This document shows, in pieces, positions 24,103 to 32,683 of a stretch of DNA of 32,729 bases. This DNA comes from Beijerinckiaceae bacterium (GTDB lineage Bacteria; Pseudomonadota; Alphaproteobacteria; Rhizobiales; Beijerinckiaceae). The notes beneath the pieces were generated by a model that worked only from the letters and a program-made list of their open reading frames with translations, was not told where the DNA came from and made no database searches. The position numbers and the translations under genes are program-made. Where the stretch lies: the NCBI GenBank assembly GCA_022702015.1, contig JAKONI010000177.1:1-32729 (forward strand), written 5' to 3'. The stretch's first letter is position 1. Each line of letters begins with the position of its first letter.

Positions 24103-24149
24103 AATACCCTAAAATCCCGTTTCGTTCCGCCTCGGGCCAGGTCGCGGCC

Positions 24150-24167
24150 GGCGCGTACTACCGCGCC
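24150..24167 (-). other. Stem-loop in the rpmB leader
   Basis: GGCGCG (24150-24155) and CGCGCC (24162-24167) pair around a six-base loop within the predicted 115-base leader of rpmB. It could be a leader structure or chance in GC-rich DNA. Confidence 0.25.
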
Positions 24168-24223
24168 GCGGGCCGCGCCCGTGCGTCAAACCAGGTCCGG
24201 CGGAGTCCTGTTGAAGGCGCGGG

Positions 24224-24252
24224 CTATAGGCGAGGCAGGGGCATGTCGTCAA
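24224..24252 (-). promoter_or_regulatory. Sigma70-type promoter of rpmB
   Basis: On the minus strand TTGACG (24252-24247), an exact 17-base spacer and CTATAG (24229-24224) form the best housekeeping promoter in the window. The predicted leader to the ATG at 24102 is about 115 bases. Confidence 0.65.
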
Positions 24253-24387
24253 GGCTTGGCGCCGAATGAAGCCCGATGCCGCCGGGCCCTGTGGGGGCGG
24301 CCAACTCTCTGTTAACCATGCCGTGGGGATAAACGACGACCCCACCGCGCCACCCGACGGGCGCGGCCTCAGGATTCGAGCCGGACC

Positions 24388-25281
24388 ATGCGACTCACGT
24401 TCCCGGTCAAGACTCTGTTGGCGGCGGGGCTTTCCGCCGGCCTCGGTCTCCTCCCCGCCGTCGTCACCGCCCGCCCGCGCCCGGCCAAGCCGGCCGGGTC
24501 CACCCTCGCCGTCGATTACACCATCGCCCTGGCGGGCCTGCGGATCGGCACGGCGCGGCTCGCCGGCGCCTTCGAGCGGGACGCCTACCAGGTCGATGTC
24601 TCCGCGACGCTCACCGGCCTCGTGGGCGCCATCACGGGCGGCCAGGGCTCGGCCCGCGCCTCCGGGGCGCTCGCGGCCCTGCCCCTGCCGCAGAGCTTCG
24701 CCATCGCCACCCGCACCGCCAGTTCCGGCATCGCCGTGCGCATGGCCCTGTCCCACGGCAACGTGGTCCAGACCGAGATCACGCCGCCCCTCGTGGACAT
24801 GCAGGATCGGGTGCCCGTCACCGGTGGAGCCAAGCGCGGCATCGTCGATCCGGCGAGCGCCCTCCTCATGCCCGCCCGGGCGGGGGGCTCTCCGATGGAT
24901 CCGGCCAATTGCGACCGGACACTGCCGCTGTTCGACGGCGCCACCCGCTTTAACGTGGTGCTGAGCTACGCCGAGACGCGGGACGTGCAGAAGCCGGGCT
25001 ATGCCGGCCCCGTCCTGGTGTGCAGCGCCCGCTACCAGGCGATCGCCGGCCACCGCCCCGACCGGCCGGGGGTGAAGTTCATGGAAGACAACCGGGAGAT
25101 GTCGGTCTGGCTCGCCCCGGTGGAGGGCACGCGCCTGCTCGTGCCCCTGCGCATCTCGGTCCTCACCGAGATCGGCACCAACATCATCGAGGCGACCCGC
25201 TGGAGCCGCTCCGGCCCCACGGACAACGCGACGATCGCGGCCGACCCGGCCCTGGCGCAGGCGAGCCTGCCGGCGCGGTAG
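24388..25281 (+). CDS. DUF3108 periplasmic protein
   Basis: The 297-residue protein starts with a signal peptide (basic start, hydrophobic about 8-26, cleavage near VVTARP). The DUF3108 domain follows, with a beta-rich pattern: LAVDYTIALAGLRIGTARL, VDVSATLTGLVGAI, and the late PLRISVLTEIGTNIIEATRW. Family members are secreted or periplasmic proteins of unknown function; some relate to lipoprotein carrier-like folds. Two Cys residues (in ANCDRTLP and LVCSARY) might form a disulphide. It is divergent from rpmB across 285 bases. Confidence 0.88.
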   Translation: MRLTFPVKTLLAAGLSAGLGLLPAVVTARPRPAKPAGSTLAVDYTIALAGLRIGTARLAGAFERDAYQVDVSATLTGLVGAITGGQGSARASGALAALPLPQSFAIATRTASSGIAVRMALSHGNVVQTEITPPLVDMQDRVPVTGGAKRGIVDPASALLMPARAGGSPMDPANCDRTLPLFDGATRFNVVLSYAETRDVQKPGYAGPVLVCSARYQAIAGHRPDRPGVKFMEDNREMSVWLAPVEGTRLLVPLRISVLTEIGTNIIEATRWSRSGPTDNATIAADPALAQASLPAR

Positions 25282-25348
25282 CGCTTCCCTTCCCGGCGCG
25301 GGGGACCTATCCCCGCACCCGGCGGGCGGTCCCGCCGGAGGACACAAC

Positions 25349-25639
25349 ATGGCCAAGGGCTACATCATCGTCCGCATGACGGTCACGGACCCCGAGACGT
25401 ACAAGGAGTACGCCGCGATGGCCTCCGAGGCGATGAAGAAGTACGGCTGCAAGCCCCTGGTCCGCGGCGGCCGCAGCGAGGCCCTGGAGGGCGAGGCCCG
25501 GCCGCGCAACGTCGTGCTGGAATTCGAGTCCTACGAGGCCGCCCGCACCTACTACTTCTCCCCCGAGTATCAGGCCGCGATCGAGAAGCGCCGCCCGGCC
25601 GGCATCGGCGAGGTGGTGCTGGTCGAGGGGGCGGAGTAA
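25349..25639 (+). CDS. DUF1330 dimeric alpha/beta-barrel protein
   Basis: The 96-residue protein matches DUF1330, a small ferredoxin-like (dimeric alpha/beta barrel) fold. Family marks are KGYIIVRMTVTDPETYKEYA, YGCKPLVRGG, LEGEARPRNVVLEF and the SPEYQAAIEKR helix. No function is established for the family. GGAGG eight bases before the ATG gives a strong ribosome site. It lies 67 bases after the DUF3108 gene and may be read with it. It converges with the RND pump gene. Confidence 0.9.
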   Translation: MAKGYIIVRMTVTDPETYKEYAAMASEAMKKYGCKPLVRGGRSEALEGEARPRNVVLEFESYEAARTYYFSPEYQAAIEKRRPAGIGEVVLVEGAE

Positions 25640-25670
25640 GGCCCGGCCCCCGGGGCGACGGGGGCGGCCT

Positions 25671-28600
25671 TCACGATCGGGCGCTCCGCCGCGCCGGCCG
25701 GGGACGGTCGGCCGGCGCCTCCCCGGGGCTCGCGGCCTGCCGCCGCGCTCCCTCGGCCCGGGGCAGGAAGGGCAGGCGCAGCCGGGCGGCGTAGGGGTAG
25801 ATCGCGGGCAGGACCACCAGGGTCAGCAGAGTCGCGGTGATCAGGCCGCCGATCACCACCGTGGCGAGCGGCCGCTGCACCTCGGCGCCTGCGCTGGTGG
25901 AGAGGGCCATCGGCAGGAAGCCCAGCGTCGCCACCAGGGCCGTCATCATCACCGGTCGCAGGCGGCTCTCGGCGGCCCGGAACGCCGCCTCCTCCGGGGA
26001 AAGCCCGTCCCGCTCAAGGTCTCGGATGGTGCTCGTGAGCACCACCCCGTTGAGGATCGCGATGCCGAATGTCGCGATGAAGCCGATGGCGGCGGGGATC
26101 GAGAACGGCAGCCCCCGCAGGGACAGGGCCACGATGCCCCCGGTGGCCGCGATCGGCACGTTGAGGAAGATCAGCCCGGCGAGGCGGATGTCCCCGAACA
26201 TCACCACGAGCAGCATGAGGATCGCGGCCAGCGCCGCCGGCACCACCAGGGTGAGCCGGGCGGTCGCCTCCTGCAGGTTCTGGAACTGGCCGCCCCATTC
26301 CAGCGAATAGCGGGGCGGCAGCCTCACCTGATCCCGGACGGCGGCCTTGGCCGCCTCGACGAAGCTCCGCACGTCGCGCCCGCGCACGTTGGCCTGCACG
26401 GAGATGCGGCGCTGAAGGCTGTCCCGGCTGATCTGCGCCGGGCCGGAGGCGACCTCGACGGAGGCCACCGTCGCCAGCAGCATCATCATCCGGCCCGTGC
26501 CCCCCACGGGCAGGGTGCGGATCCGCTCGAGGTCGCCGCGGTCGGCGGGGTCGAGGCGCACCACGATCTCGGTGATGGCGTTGTCGTCGCCGTAGACCAC
26601 GCCGCTCGACCGGCCGCCGATGCTTCTCACCACGTCGAGCACGTCGGAGACGTTGATGCCGTAGCGGGCGGCCTTGGCCCGATCGACGGCGATGGTCAGG
26701 GTCGGCATCCCGGCCTGGGCCTCGGCCTTCACGTCCGCCGCCCCCGGGATAGCCGAGACCACCTTGACGATCTCGCTCGCCTTGTCGGCCAGGACCTTGA
26801 GGTCGTCGCCCGACAGCTTGATCGCCACGTCCCCGCGCACGCCCTGAAGGAGGTCCTCCATCCGCATCTGGATCGGCTGCGAGAAGGAATAGGCGACGCC
26901 CGGCACCTCGTCCCGCAGGCGCTTGTCGAAGGCGGCGACCAGCCCGTCCTGGGTGTCGGCGGTCTTCCAGGTGGAGGGGGCGGCCAGGGTGATGAACGTG
27001 TCGGTGGATTCGACGCCCATCGGGTCGGTGGGGATCTCGGCGCTGCCCGTGAGGGAGACGACCTTCCGCACCTCGGGGAAGGATTTCAGCACTTCCTCGA
27101 TCCGGTGGACGGTCTTGAGCGAAGCGTCGAGGTTGATGCCGGGGAGCTTCTCCGAGGTGATGACGACCGAGCCCTCCGCGAGCTGCGGCAGGAACTCGCC
27201 GCCGAGCCGGGTGGCCAGCCCGCAGGAGCCCGCGAACAGGGCGAGGGCGACGAGCATCGTCAGCCCCGCCCGGCGCTCCGCGAGGCGGAGGAGGGGCGTG
27301 TAGCGGTCGCGCAGCCAGTGGACGAGGCGTGTCTCCCGCTCCCCGACCCCCGGCCCCGCCAGGAAGAGCGCGGCCAGCGCCGGCATCAGGGTCATGGTCA
27401 CGACGAGCGAGCCGCCGAGCGCCAGGATGACGGTGAGCGCCATCGGCACGAACATCTTGCCCGCCACATCCTGGAGGGCGAGGATCGGCACGTAGACCAC
27501 GATGATGATCGCCACCGCCACCATCACCGGCTTGGCGACCCCGGCGGTGGCATCCCGCACCACCTCGAGGGCCGGGCGCTCCGGGTGCTCCCCTCGGGCG
27601 CGCAGCACGTTGTCGATCATCACCACCGCGCCATCGACGATCAGCCCGAAATCGATGGCGCCGAGGCTCATCAGGTTGCCCGAGAGGCCGATGAGACGCA
27701 TCCCGGCGAAGGCCATCAGCATCGAGAGGGGAATCGCGGCGGCCACGATCAGCCCGGCGCGGAGGTTGCCGAGCAGCAGCAGGAGCACGACGATCACCAG
27801 GCCCGCGCCCTCCAGCAGGTTGTGGGCGACGGTGTGGATCGTCCGTTCCACCAGCTTGCTGCGGTCGTAATAGGGAACGATCTCGACCCCCGGCGGCAAC
27901 TGCTCCTTCAGGCCGGCGAGGGTCGCCTTCACGCCCTCCACCACGGCACTGGCGTTGTCGCCGTACTGCATGAGGGCGATGCCCACGACGGTCTCGCCGG
28001 CCGCGTCGTGGGTGACGGCGCCGAGGCGGACCTTGGGCGCCTCCACGACCTTGCCCAGCGTGGAGACCAGCACCGGCACGCCCCCCGCCCCGGTCGTCAC
28101 GACGATGGTGCCGATATCCTCGGGGCCCTTCGCGAGCCCGAGGCCACGGATCGTCTCCTGCTGGTCGTTGTGCTCCAGGTAGGCGCCGCCGCCGTCGGCG
28201 TTGTTGGCGGCCAGCGCGGCGTAGACCTGCGCCAGGGTCACGCCGTAGCGGCGCAGGGCCTCCGCCGAGACCTGCACCTCGTAGGTGGGCATCTGGCCCC
28301 CGTAGACGTTCACGTCGACGATGCCGGGGGTGAGTTTCAGCTTGGGCGAGATCGTCCATTGCAGGATGCGCCGCAGGGCCATGGGCGAGTAGGCCGGGCC
28401 CCGCAACTCGAACTGGTAGACCTCCCCGAGGCCGGTCGCCATCGGCCCCATCTCGGGCTCGCCGACGCCCGCCGGCATCATGCCCTTGGCCTGCGGCAGG
28501 CGCTGGAACACCTGCGCCCGCGCCTCCCGGATCGGCACGTCGTCGTGGAAGGTCACGTAGACCGCCGAGATGCCCGCCCGCGACGTGGAGCGGATGCCCG

Positions 28601-28835
28601 CGATGCCCGGCGCCCCAGCCATGGCGTTCTCCACGGGGAAGGTGATCAGCCGCTCGACTTCGAGGGCCCCGAGGCCCGGCGAGAGGGTGAGGACCATCAC
28701 CTGCTTGGGCGAGATGTCGGGCACCGCGTCGATGGAGACGCCCCGGAGGTTGACGACGCCCCCCGCCGCGGCCGCCAGAGCGATCGCCAGCACCAGGATG
28801 CGGCGGCGGACGAGGGTGGCGAACCAAGCGGTCAT
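25671..28835 (-). CDS. Heavy-metal efflux RND pump (CzcA/CusA family inner-membrane subunit)
   Basis: The 1054-residue protein is an HME-type RND transporter that exports divalent or monovalent metal ions by proton antiport. The first membrane helix (about 12-30) is followed by the VDAVPDISPKQV loop (here SIDAVPD, 34-40) and the pore domains. The helix-4 motif is DFGLIVDGAVVMID, placing Asp395, Asp401 and Asp408 at positions equal to CzcA Asp402, Asp408 and Glu415. The DFG...DGAVV form favours the Co/Zn/Cd (Czc) side over Cu/Ag CusA, but Glu415 is replaced by Asp. The gene lies seven bases after the adaptor. No outer-membrane partner is present. Confidence 0.93.
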   Translation of the reverse strand: MTAWFATLVRRRILVLAIALAAAAGGVVNLRGVSIDAVPDISPKQVMVLTLSPGLGALEVERLITFPVENAMAGAPGIAGIRSTSRAGISAVYVTFHDDVPIREARAQVFQRLPQAKGMMPAGVGEPEMGPMATGLGEVYQFELRGPAYSPMALRRILQWTISPKLKLTPGIVDVNVYGGQMPTYEVQVSAEALRRYGVTLAQVYAALAANNADGGGAYLEHNDQQETIRGLGLAKGPEDIGTIVVTTGAGGVPVLVSTLGKVVEAPKVRLGAVTHDAAGETVVGIALMQYGDNASAVVEGVKATLAGLKEQLPPGVEIVPYYDRSKLVERTIHTVAHNLLEGAGLVIVVLLLLLGNLRAGLIVAAAIPLSMLMAFAGMRLIGLSGNLMSLGAIDFGLIVDGAVVMIDNVLRARGEHPERPALEVVRDATAGVAKPVMVAVAIIIVVYVPILALQDVAGKMFVPMALTVILALGGSLVVTMTLMPALAALFLAGPGVGERETRLVHWLRDRYTPLLRLAERRAGLTMLVALALFAGSCGLATRLGGEFLPQLAEGSVVITSEKLPGINLDASLKTVHRIEEVLKSFPEVRKVVSLTGSAEIPTDPMGVESTDTFITLAAPSTWKTADTQDGLVAAFDKRLRDEVPGVAYSFSQPIQMRMEDLLQGVRGDVAIKLSGDDLKVLADKASEIVKVVSAIPGAADVKAEAQAGMPTLTIAVDRAKAARYGINVSDVLDVVRSIGGRSSGVVYGDDNAITEIVVRLDPADRGDLERIRTLPVGGTGRMMMLLATVASVEVASGPAQISRDSLQRRISVQANVRGRDVRSFVEAAKAAVRDQVRLPPRYSLEWGGQFQNLQEATARLTLVVPAALAAILMLLVVMFGDIRLAGLIFLNVPIAATGGIVALSLRGLPFSIPAAIGFIATFGIAILNGVVLTSTIRDLERDGLSPEEAAFRAAESRLRPVMMTALVATLGFLPMALSTSAGAEVQRPLATVVIGGLITATLLTLVVLPAIYPYAARLRLPFLPRAEGARRQAASPGEAPADRPRPARRSARS

Positions 28836-28842
28836 GGCGCCC

Positions 28843-30177
28843 TCAATCCGTGGAACCGAGGAGGCCGCGCAGCAGGATCGCCTTCAGCCCGAAGCTGCCC
28901 GCCGTGGCGACGGAATCCCCGGCGGCGATCCCCGCCTTCACCTCCACCCAGTCGGCGCGCTGGATACCCAGGGTGAGGTTCCGGCGCTGGAACGTGTCGG
29001 GCCCCGTCCGCAGGAAGGCGATGGGGCCCTGCTCGGTCTGCTGCACCGCCGAGGCGGGGATGGTGACGCCGGAACGGCCGAGGTCGGCGGCGATCGTCAC
29101 CGACACGAACATGTTGGCCCGCAGCAGGTCGTCGGGGTTGGCGATCTCGATCCGGGCGGGGGCCGCGTTGGTTGCCGGGTCCAGGGCGGCGTTGATGGCG
29201 CCGACCCGCCCCGAGAAGGGCGGATGGCCCGGCACGGGCGCCTCCACGGTCGCGGGATCCCCCGCCTTCACCCGGGCGATGTCCGGGCTGTAGAGGTTGG
29301 CGAGCACCAGGATCCGCGAGGGGTCGGCGACGGTGAAGGCATCGCGGGCGGTGTCCACCCCCTCGCCGAGGGTGACGCCGACGGTCGTCACCACCCCCGC
29401 GAAGGGGGCGACGATGGTTCCCGTCCCCGGGGCGGCGCCCTCCGCCGGGGCGAGGCGCTGGTACTGCGCCCGGTACATGTCGGCGCTGGCCTGGGCCGAC
29501 TTCACCGCCGCCTGAGCCTTCGCCAGATCCACCTGCCGCCTCTCGACCTCGGCCTGGGCGACTCCCCCGAACTTGAGCTGGTCCTGCCCGCGCTTCAATT
29601 GCAGGGCGGCGGCGGCCTCCGAGGCCTTCGCCTCCCCCAGCGCCGCCTCCGCCGAGGCGAGGCCGTTGCGGGCATCGAGAATGCCGGCGGCATCCAGGGT
29701 CGCCAGCACCTCGCCGGCCTTCACCCGGTCCCCCGGCTGCACCGCGAGGCTGAGGACACGCCCCTGGCTGCGCGGCTTGAGGTGGGCCACCCGGCGCTCG
29801 TCGAAGGCAACCGTCCCCGGCGCGCGGATCGGCAGAACGATCGGCCTCGTCTCCGCCGTCCCGGAGGCGAGGCCGAGGCGGTCGCGCCCGGCCCCATCGA
29901 GGGTGACGGTCCCGGTATCGGCCTTGTCGGTTCCCTTGTCCGCCGGGGCGGCGGGCTCCCCGTCCGCCGGGGAGCCGTAGCCGAGCACATCGAGGATGGG
30001 CCCGCGCTCGTACCAGCCCGCCCCGGCGAGGCCGAGAAGGATGACGAGCAGCATGCCGCCCCCGCCGCGTCTTGGGCCGCCGGGGGCGGGGGAGGGGGGG
30101 CTGGACACGCTGGCCTCGGCGGGATCGTCCGGCGAGACGGCCTCCGTCTCCCCCTCGGAGCCGACATTCAGCGACAT
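28843..30177 (-). CDS. RND periplasmic adaptor (CusB/CzcB family)
   Basis: This 444-residue membrane-fusion protein links the RND pump to an outer-membrane channel. A Pro/Gly-rich cytoplasmic N-terminus is followed by one membrane anchor (about 42-56, MLLVILLGLAGAGW), then lipoyl halves (APGTVAFDERR, GRVLSLAVQPGDRVKAGEVLATLDA), an Ala/Glu coiled-coil hairpin, the second lipoyl half (IVAPFAGVVTTVGVTLGEGV) and beta-barrel and proximal domains. No His-rich metal-binding extension is seen. It is followed seven bases later by the pump gene and preceded, 46 bases upstream, by a 65-residue PHB_acc_N protein. Confidence 0.92.
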   Translation of the reverse strand: MSLNVGSEGETEAVSPDDPAEASVSSPPSPAPGGPRRGGGGMLLVILLGLAGAGWYERGPILDVLGYGSPADGEPAAPADKGTDKADTGTVTLDGAGRDRLGLASGTAETRPIVLPIRAPGTVAFDERRVAHLKPRSQGRVLSLAVQPGDRVKAGEVLATLDAAGILDARNGLASAEAALGEAKASEAAAALQLKRGQDQLKFGGVAQAEVERRQVDLAKAQAAVKSAQASADMYRAQYQRLAPAEGAAPGTGTIVAPFAGVVTTVGVTLGEGVDTARDAFTVADPSRILVLANLYSPDIARVKAGDPATVEAPVPGHPPFSGRVGAINAALDPATNAAPARIEIANPDDLLRANMFVSVTIAADLGRSGVTIPASAVQQTEQGPIAFLRTGPDTFQRRNLTLGIQRADWVEVKAGIAAGDSVATAGSFGLKAILLRGLLGSTD

Positions 30178-30223
30178 GGCGAGGGGATCCGTCGTCCGCC
30201 AGGACCGAGGGGAAGCAGCCGCA

Positions 30224-30421
30224 TCAGGCGTCGAAGCCCGGCGGCAGGATCGCCTCGGTCACGAAACGGCCCGTTTCGACCTCGCGCACCACCACATCGA
30301 ACCCCTCCCAGCGCCACTCCCGCAATTGCGTGACCGTCACGTAGCTCGCCGTGACGACATCGTAGAGCCGCGCCTGCCCGTATCGGTTGATCAGGCGCCG
30401 GGGCCGCTGCTTCCTAGCCAC
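30224..30421 (-). CDS. Stand-alone PhaR N-terminal (PHB_acc_N) domain protein
   Basis: The 65-residue product reads as one PHB_acc_N domain. It has RLINRYGQARLYDVVTASYV, VTVTQL and VVVREVETGRFVT, which align by eye with the K-x-x-x-RRLYxTxxSxYVTLxxL pattern of PhaR, the repressor of polyhydroxyalkanoate granule genes. It lacks the C-terminal repeats of PhaR that bind PHA, so it is a mini version, presumably only DNA-binding. It precedes the cusB-like gene by 46 bases on the same strand and so may regulate or be co-expressed with the pump. Family assignment is by motif; function is open. Confidence 0.8.
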   Translation of the reverse strand: MARKQRPRRLINRYGQARLYDVVTASYVTVTQLREWRWEGFDVVVREVETGRFVTEAILPPGFDA

Positions 30422-30535
30422 GGGTCCACCCCTCGGTCGCCCCGCGATTGATCCCTACCGGTCCCACGCCCATCGATCCGCCACGCCGTCGCCCCGCAGC
30501 ACCCGCCCCGGCACGGGACAGCTACTTCGGGTTGA

Positions 30536-30564
30536 TTGATTGTTTTAGAGTTATTCCAATTAAT
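30536..30564 (+). promoter_or_regulatory. AT-rich promoter of the two-component operon
   Basis: TTGATT (30536-30541), a 17-base spacer and ATTAAT (30559-30564) stand in an AT-rich patch within GC-rich DNA. Predicted transcription starts near 30571, about 95 bases before the response regulator's GTG. The -10 overlaps one arm of a dyad. Confidence 0.5.
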
Positions 30565-30591
30565 GGGGCTGCCACGGCGGCGTGCCATTAA
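30560..30591. promoter_or_regulatory. TTAATGG/CCATTAA dyad between metal pump and two-component genes
   Basis: TTAATGG (30560-30566) and CCATTAA (30585-30591) are exact inverted arms with 18 bases between, including an inner CACG/CGTG pairing. The dyad overlaps the -10 and start region of the plus-strand promoter and lies in the shared upstream region of the divergent pump genes. It is a candidate site for the response regulator or the mini-PhaR protein. Confidence 0.45.
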
Positions 30592-30666
30592 ATTCGGGTT
30601 CATCCACACCGCCCGGGGGCGACGGGCCGCCGGGCATGGGGTTAAGGGGCCGGCTGGGGGGATGAC

Positions 30667-31344
30667 GTGGCGCGCCTGCTGCTGATCGAGGACGATGCGG
30701 AGACCGCCGCCAACGTGCTGGCCGACCTGCGGGGACGGGGTCACGAGGTGGCCTGGGCGGCGACCGGGCCGGAGGGGGCCACCGCCGCGCAGGGCGGCGG
30801 ATGGGGCGCCATCGTCCTCGACCGGATGCTGCCGGGCCAGGACGGGCTCAGCCTGCTCCGCGACCTGCGTTTGGGGGGCGATCGCACGCCGGCCCTCGTC
30901 CTGAGCGCCCTGAGCGACGTGGACGAACGCATCCGGGGGTTGCGGGCCGGGGGCGACGACTATCTCACCAAGCCCTTCGCCCTCGGGGAGTTGGCGGCGC
31001 GGATCGAGGCGCTGCTGCGCCGGCCGGTGGAGCCCCGGGAGACGATGCTGCGCCTGGGCGGCCTCGAACTCGACCTCATGGCCGGGACCGGCCGGCGGGG
31101 GACCCGCGACCTCGACCTCCTGCCCCGCGAATTGAAGCTCCTCGCCTACCTCATGCGGCGGCCGGGGCAGATCGTGACCCGGGCGATGCTGTTCGAGGAG
31201 GTCTGGGGCTACCGCTTCACGCCGAAATCGAACCTCATCGACGTGCATCTCGGCCGGCTGCGTCGCAAGCTGGAGGCCGGGGGCGAGGCGCCGGTCATCG
31301 CGAGCGTCCGGGGGACGGGCTTCATGCTCAACCCCGATGAGTGA
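30667..31344 (+). CDS. OmpR/PhoB-type response regulator
   Basis: The 225-residue regulator has a receiver domain (2-115) with acidic pair Glu8/Asp9-Asp10, phospho-acceptor Asp52 in VLDRMLPGQDG and conserved Lys102 in YLTKPF. The winged-helix DNA-binding domain follows (about 130-222; LLPRELKLLAYLM, VWGYRFTPKSNLIDVHLGRLRRKL). The start is GTG at 30667, with a G-rich ribosome site upstream. It overlaps the kinase start by eight bases. The layout resembles metal-responsive CusRS/CzcRS pairs next to RND pumps; metal sensing is inferred from the divergent pump genes. Confidence 0.93.
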   Translation: MARLLLIEDDAETAANVLADLRGRGHEVAWAATGPEGATAAQGGGWGAIVLDRMLPGQDGLSLLRDLRLGGDRTPALVLSALSDVDERIRGLRAGGDDYLTKPFALGELAARIEALLRRPVEPRETMLRLGGLELDLMAGTGRRGTRDLDLLPRELKLLAYLMRRPGQIVTRAMLFEEVWGYRFTPKSNLIDVHLGRLRRKLEAGGEAPVIASVRGTGFMLNPDE

Positions 31345-32683
31345 ATTGCTCCGCTCCACCGCCTTCCGCTGGGCGCTCGGCATCGCCCTGTGGTCGGTGC
31401 TGTTCGCCATGGCGCTCTTCGCCTTCGTCTACTGGCAGACGGCGGCGTTCCTGCGCGAGGAGCTGGCGGAGACGATCCGCCTCGAGATCCGCGCCGCCGT
31501 GAACGATCCTGCGGCGGCGGCCAACCGGATCGACACCTGGATCGCCATGGACCCCCATGCGACCCATTACGGCGCCCTGTTCGGGCCGGACGGCGCGAGA
31601 CGGCTCGGCAACCTCGATGCCGCGCCGGCCGGCATCCCCCGCGACGGGGAGGCCCACCGGGTCGCCGCCACGGTGGCGATCGGCGGCCAAACCCTGCGCG
31701 ACGAGATCTGGGCCGCCGCCCTCGCCCTTCCGAACGGTGACGTGGCGGTGATCGGCCACGATGCCGACGAGGTCGACCGGGTGCGCCAGACGACCCTGCG
31801 GGCCCTCGGCCTCGGCCTCGCCCCCACCCTCGCCCTGGCGATGGCCGGCGGCCTGTTCCTCGCCGGCCGGGGGCGGCGCCGCCTCGCCGCGACGGAGGCC
31901 GCCCTCGCCCAGGTGACGCGGGGCGACCTGGGTCAGCGCCTGCCGGTGGGCCGCCGCGGCGACGAGTTCGACCGCCTCGCCCGCAACGTCAACCGGATGC
32001 TCGACCGGATCGAGCACCTGTTGGGGGAGGTCCGCAGCGTGGGGGACGCGGTGGCCCACGACCTGCGCACGCCCCTGACCCGCCTGCGCACCCGCCTGGA
32101 GCGCAGCCGCGCCGAGGCCCGCACGGTCGCCGAACTGCACGACGCCATCGACCAGGGTCTCGCCTGGATCGACCAGACGCTGACCATGGTCACGGCGGTC
32201 CTGCGGGTGGGGGAGATGGAGGACGAGCGCCGCCGGGCCGGCTTCGCCCGCCTCGACCTCGCGGCGCTGGCCGCCGAGGCGGTGGACCTGTTCGAGCCCC
32301 TGGCCGAGGAACGCGCCATCCGCCTCTCGGCTTCCGGCGGTCCCGCCTGGATCGAGGGCGACCGGGACCTTTGCATCGAAGCCTTGTCGAACCTCCTCGA
32401 CAACGCCATCAAGTTCACCCCCGAGGGCGGGGCGGTGCGCATCCTGGTGGCGGAGGAGTTCCTCGCCGTGGAAGATACGGGGCCGGGGATTCCCTTGGGG
32501 GACCGGGATCAGGTGTTCCGCCGCTTCTACCGGGCCGAGGCGGCCCGCCGGACGCCCGGCCACGGGCTCGGCCTCGGGCTGGTGGCGGCGATCGCCAAGC
32601 TGCACGGGGCCACCGTCACCGCCACCGACGCGGCGGGGGGCGGATGCCGGATGGAGATCCGGTTCGGCGGGACGGAGGGGTGA
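31337..32683 (+). CDS. Membrane sensor histidine kinase
   Basis: The 448-residue kinase has a first membrane helix (about 13-34), a periplasmic sensor of about 115 residues, a second helix (about 155-177) and a HAMP linker (about 178-230). In the HisKA domain, His241 in VAHDLRTPLTRL is the phosphorylation site. The HATPase domain shows the N box (NLLDNAIKFTPEGG), DTGPGIP and HGLGLGL. The sensor has few His or Cys residues (His74 and His77 in DPHATHYG stand out), which gives only a weak hint of metal binding. It is co-translated with the response regulator. Confidence 0.94.
   Translation: MSELLRSTAFRWALGIALWSVLFAMALFAFVYWQTAAFLREELAETIRLEIRAAVNDPAAAANRIDTWIAMDPHATHYGALFGPDGARRLGNLDAAPAGIPRDGEAHRVAATVAIGGQTLRDEIWAAALALPNGDVAVIGHDADEVDRVRQTTLRALGLGLAPTLALAMAGGLFLAGRGRRRLAATEAALAQVTRGDLGQRLPVGRRGDEFDRLARNVNRMLDRIEHLLGEVRSVGDAVAHDLRTPLTRLRTRLERSRAEARTVAELHDAIDQGLAWIDQTLTMVTAVLRVGEMEDERRRAGFARLDLAALAAEAVDLFEPLAEERAIRLSASGGPAWIEGDRDLCIEALSNLLDNAIKFTPEGGAVRILVAEEFLAVEDTGPGIPLGDRDQVFRRFYRAEAARRTPGHGLGLGLVAAIAKLHGATVTATDAAGGGCRMEIRFGGTEG

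Noticed and set aside
27105-28976. Long plus-strand open frames opposite the RND genes
   Set aside because: They mirror the pump gene on the other strand, are Arg/His/Gly-rich and lack any domain; they are typical GC-rich antisense shadows.
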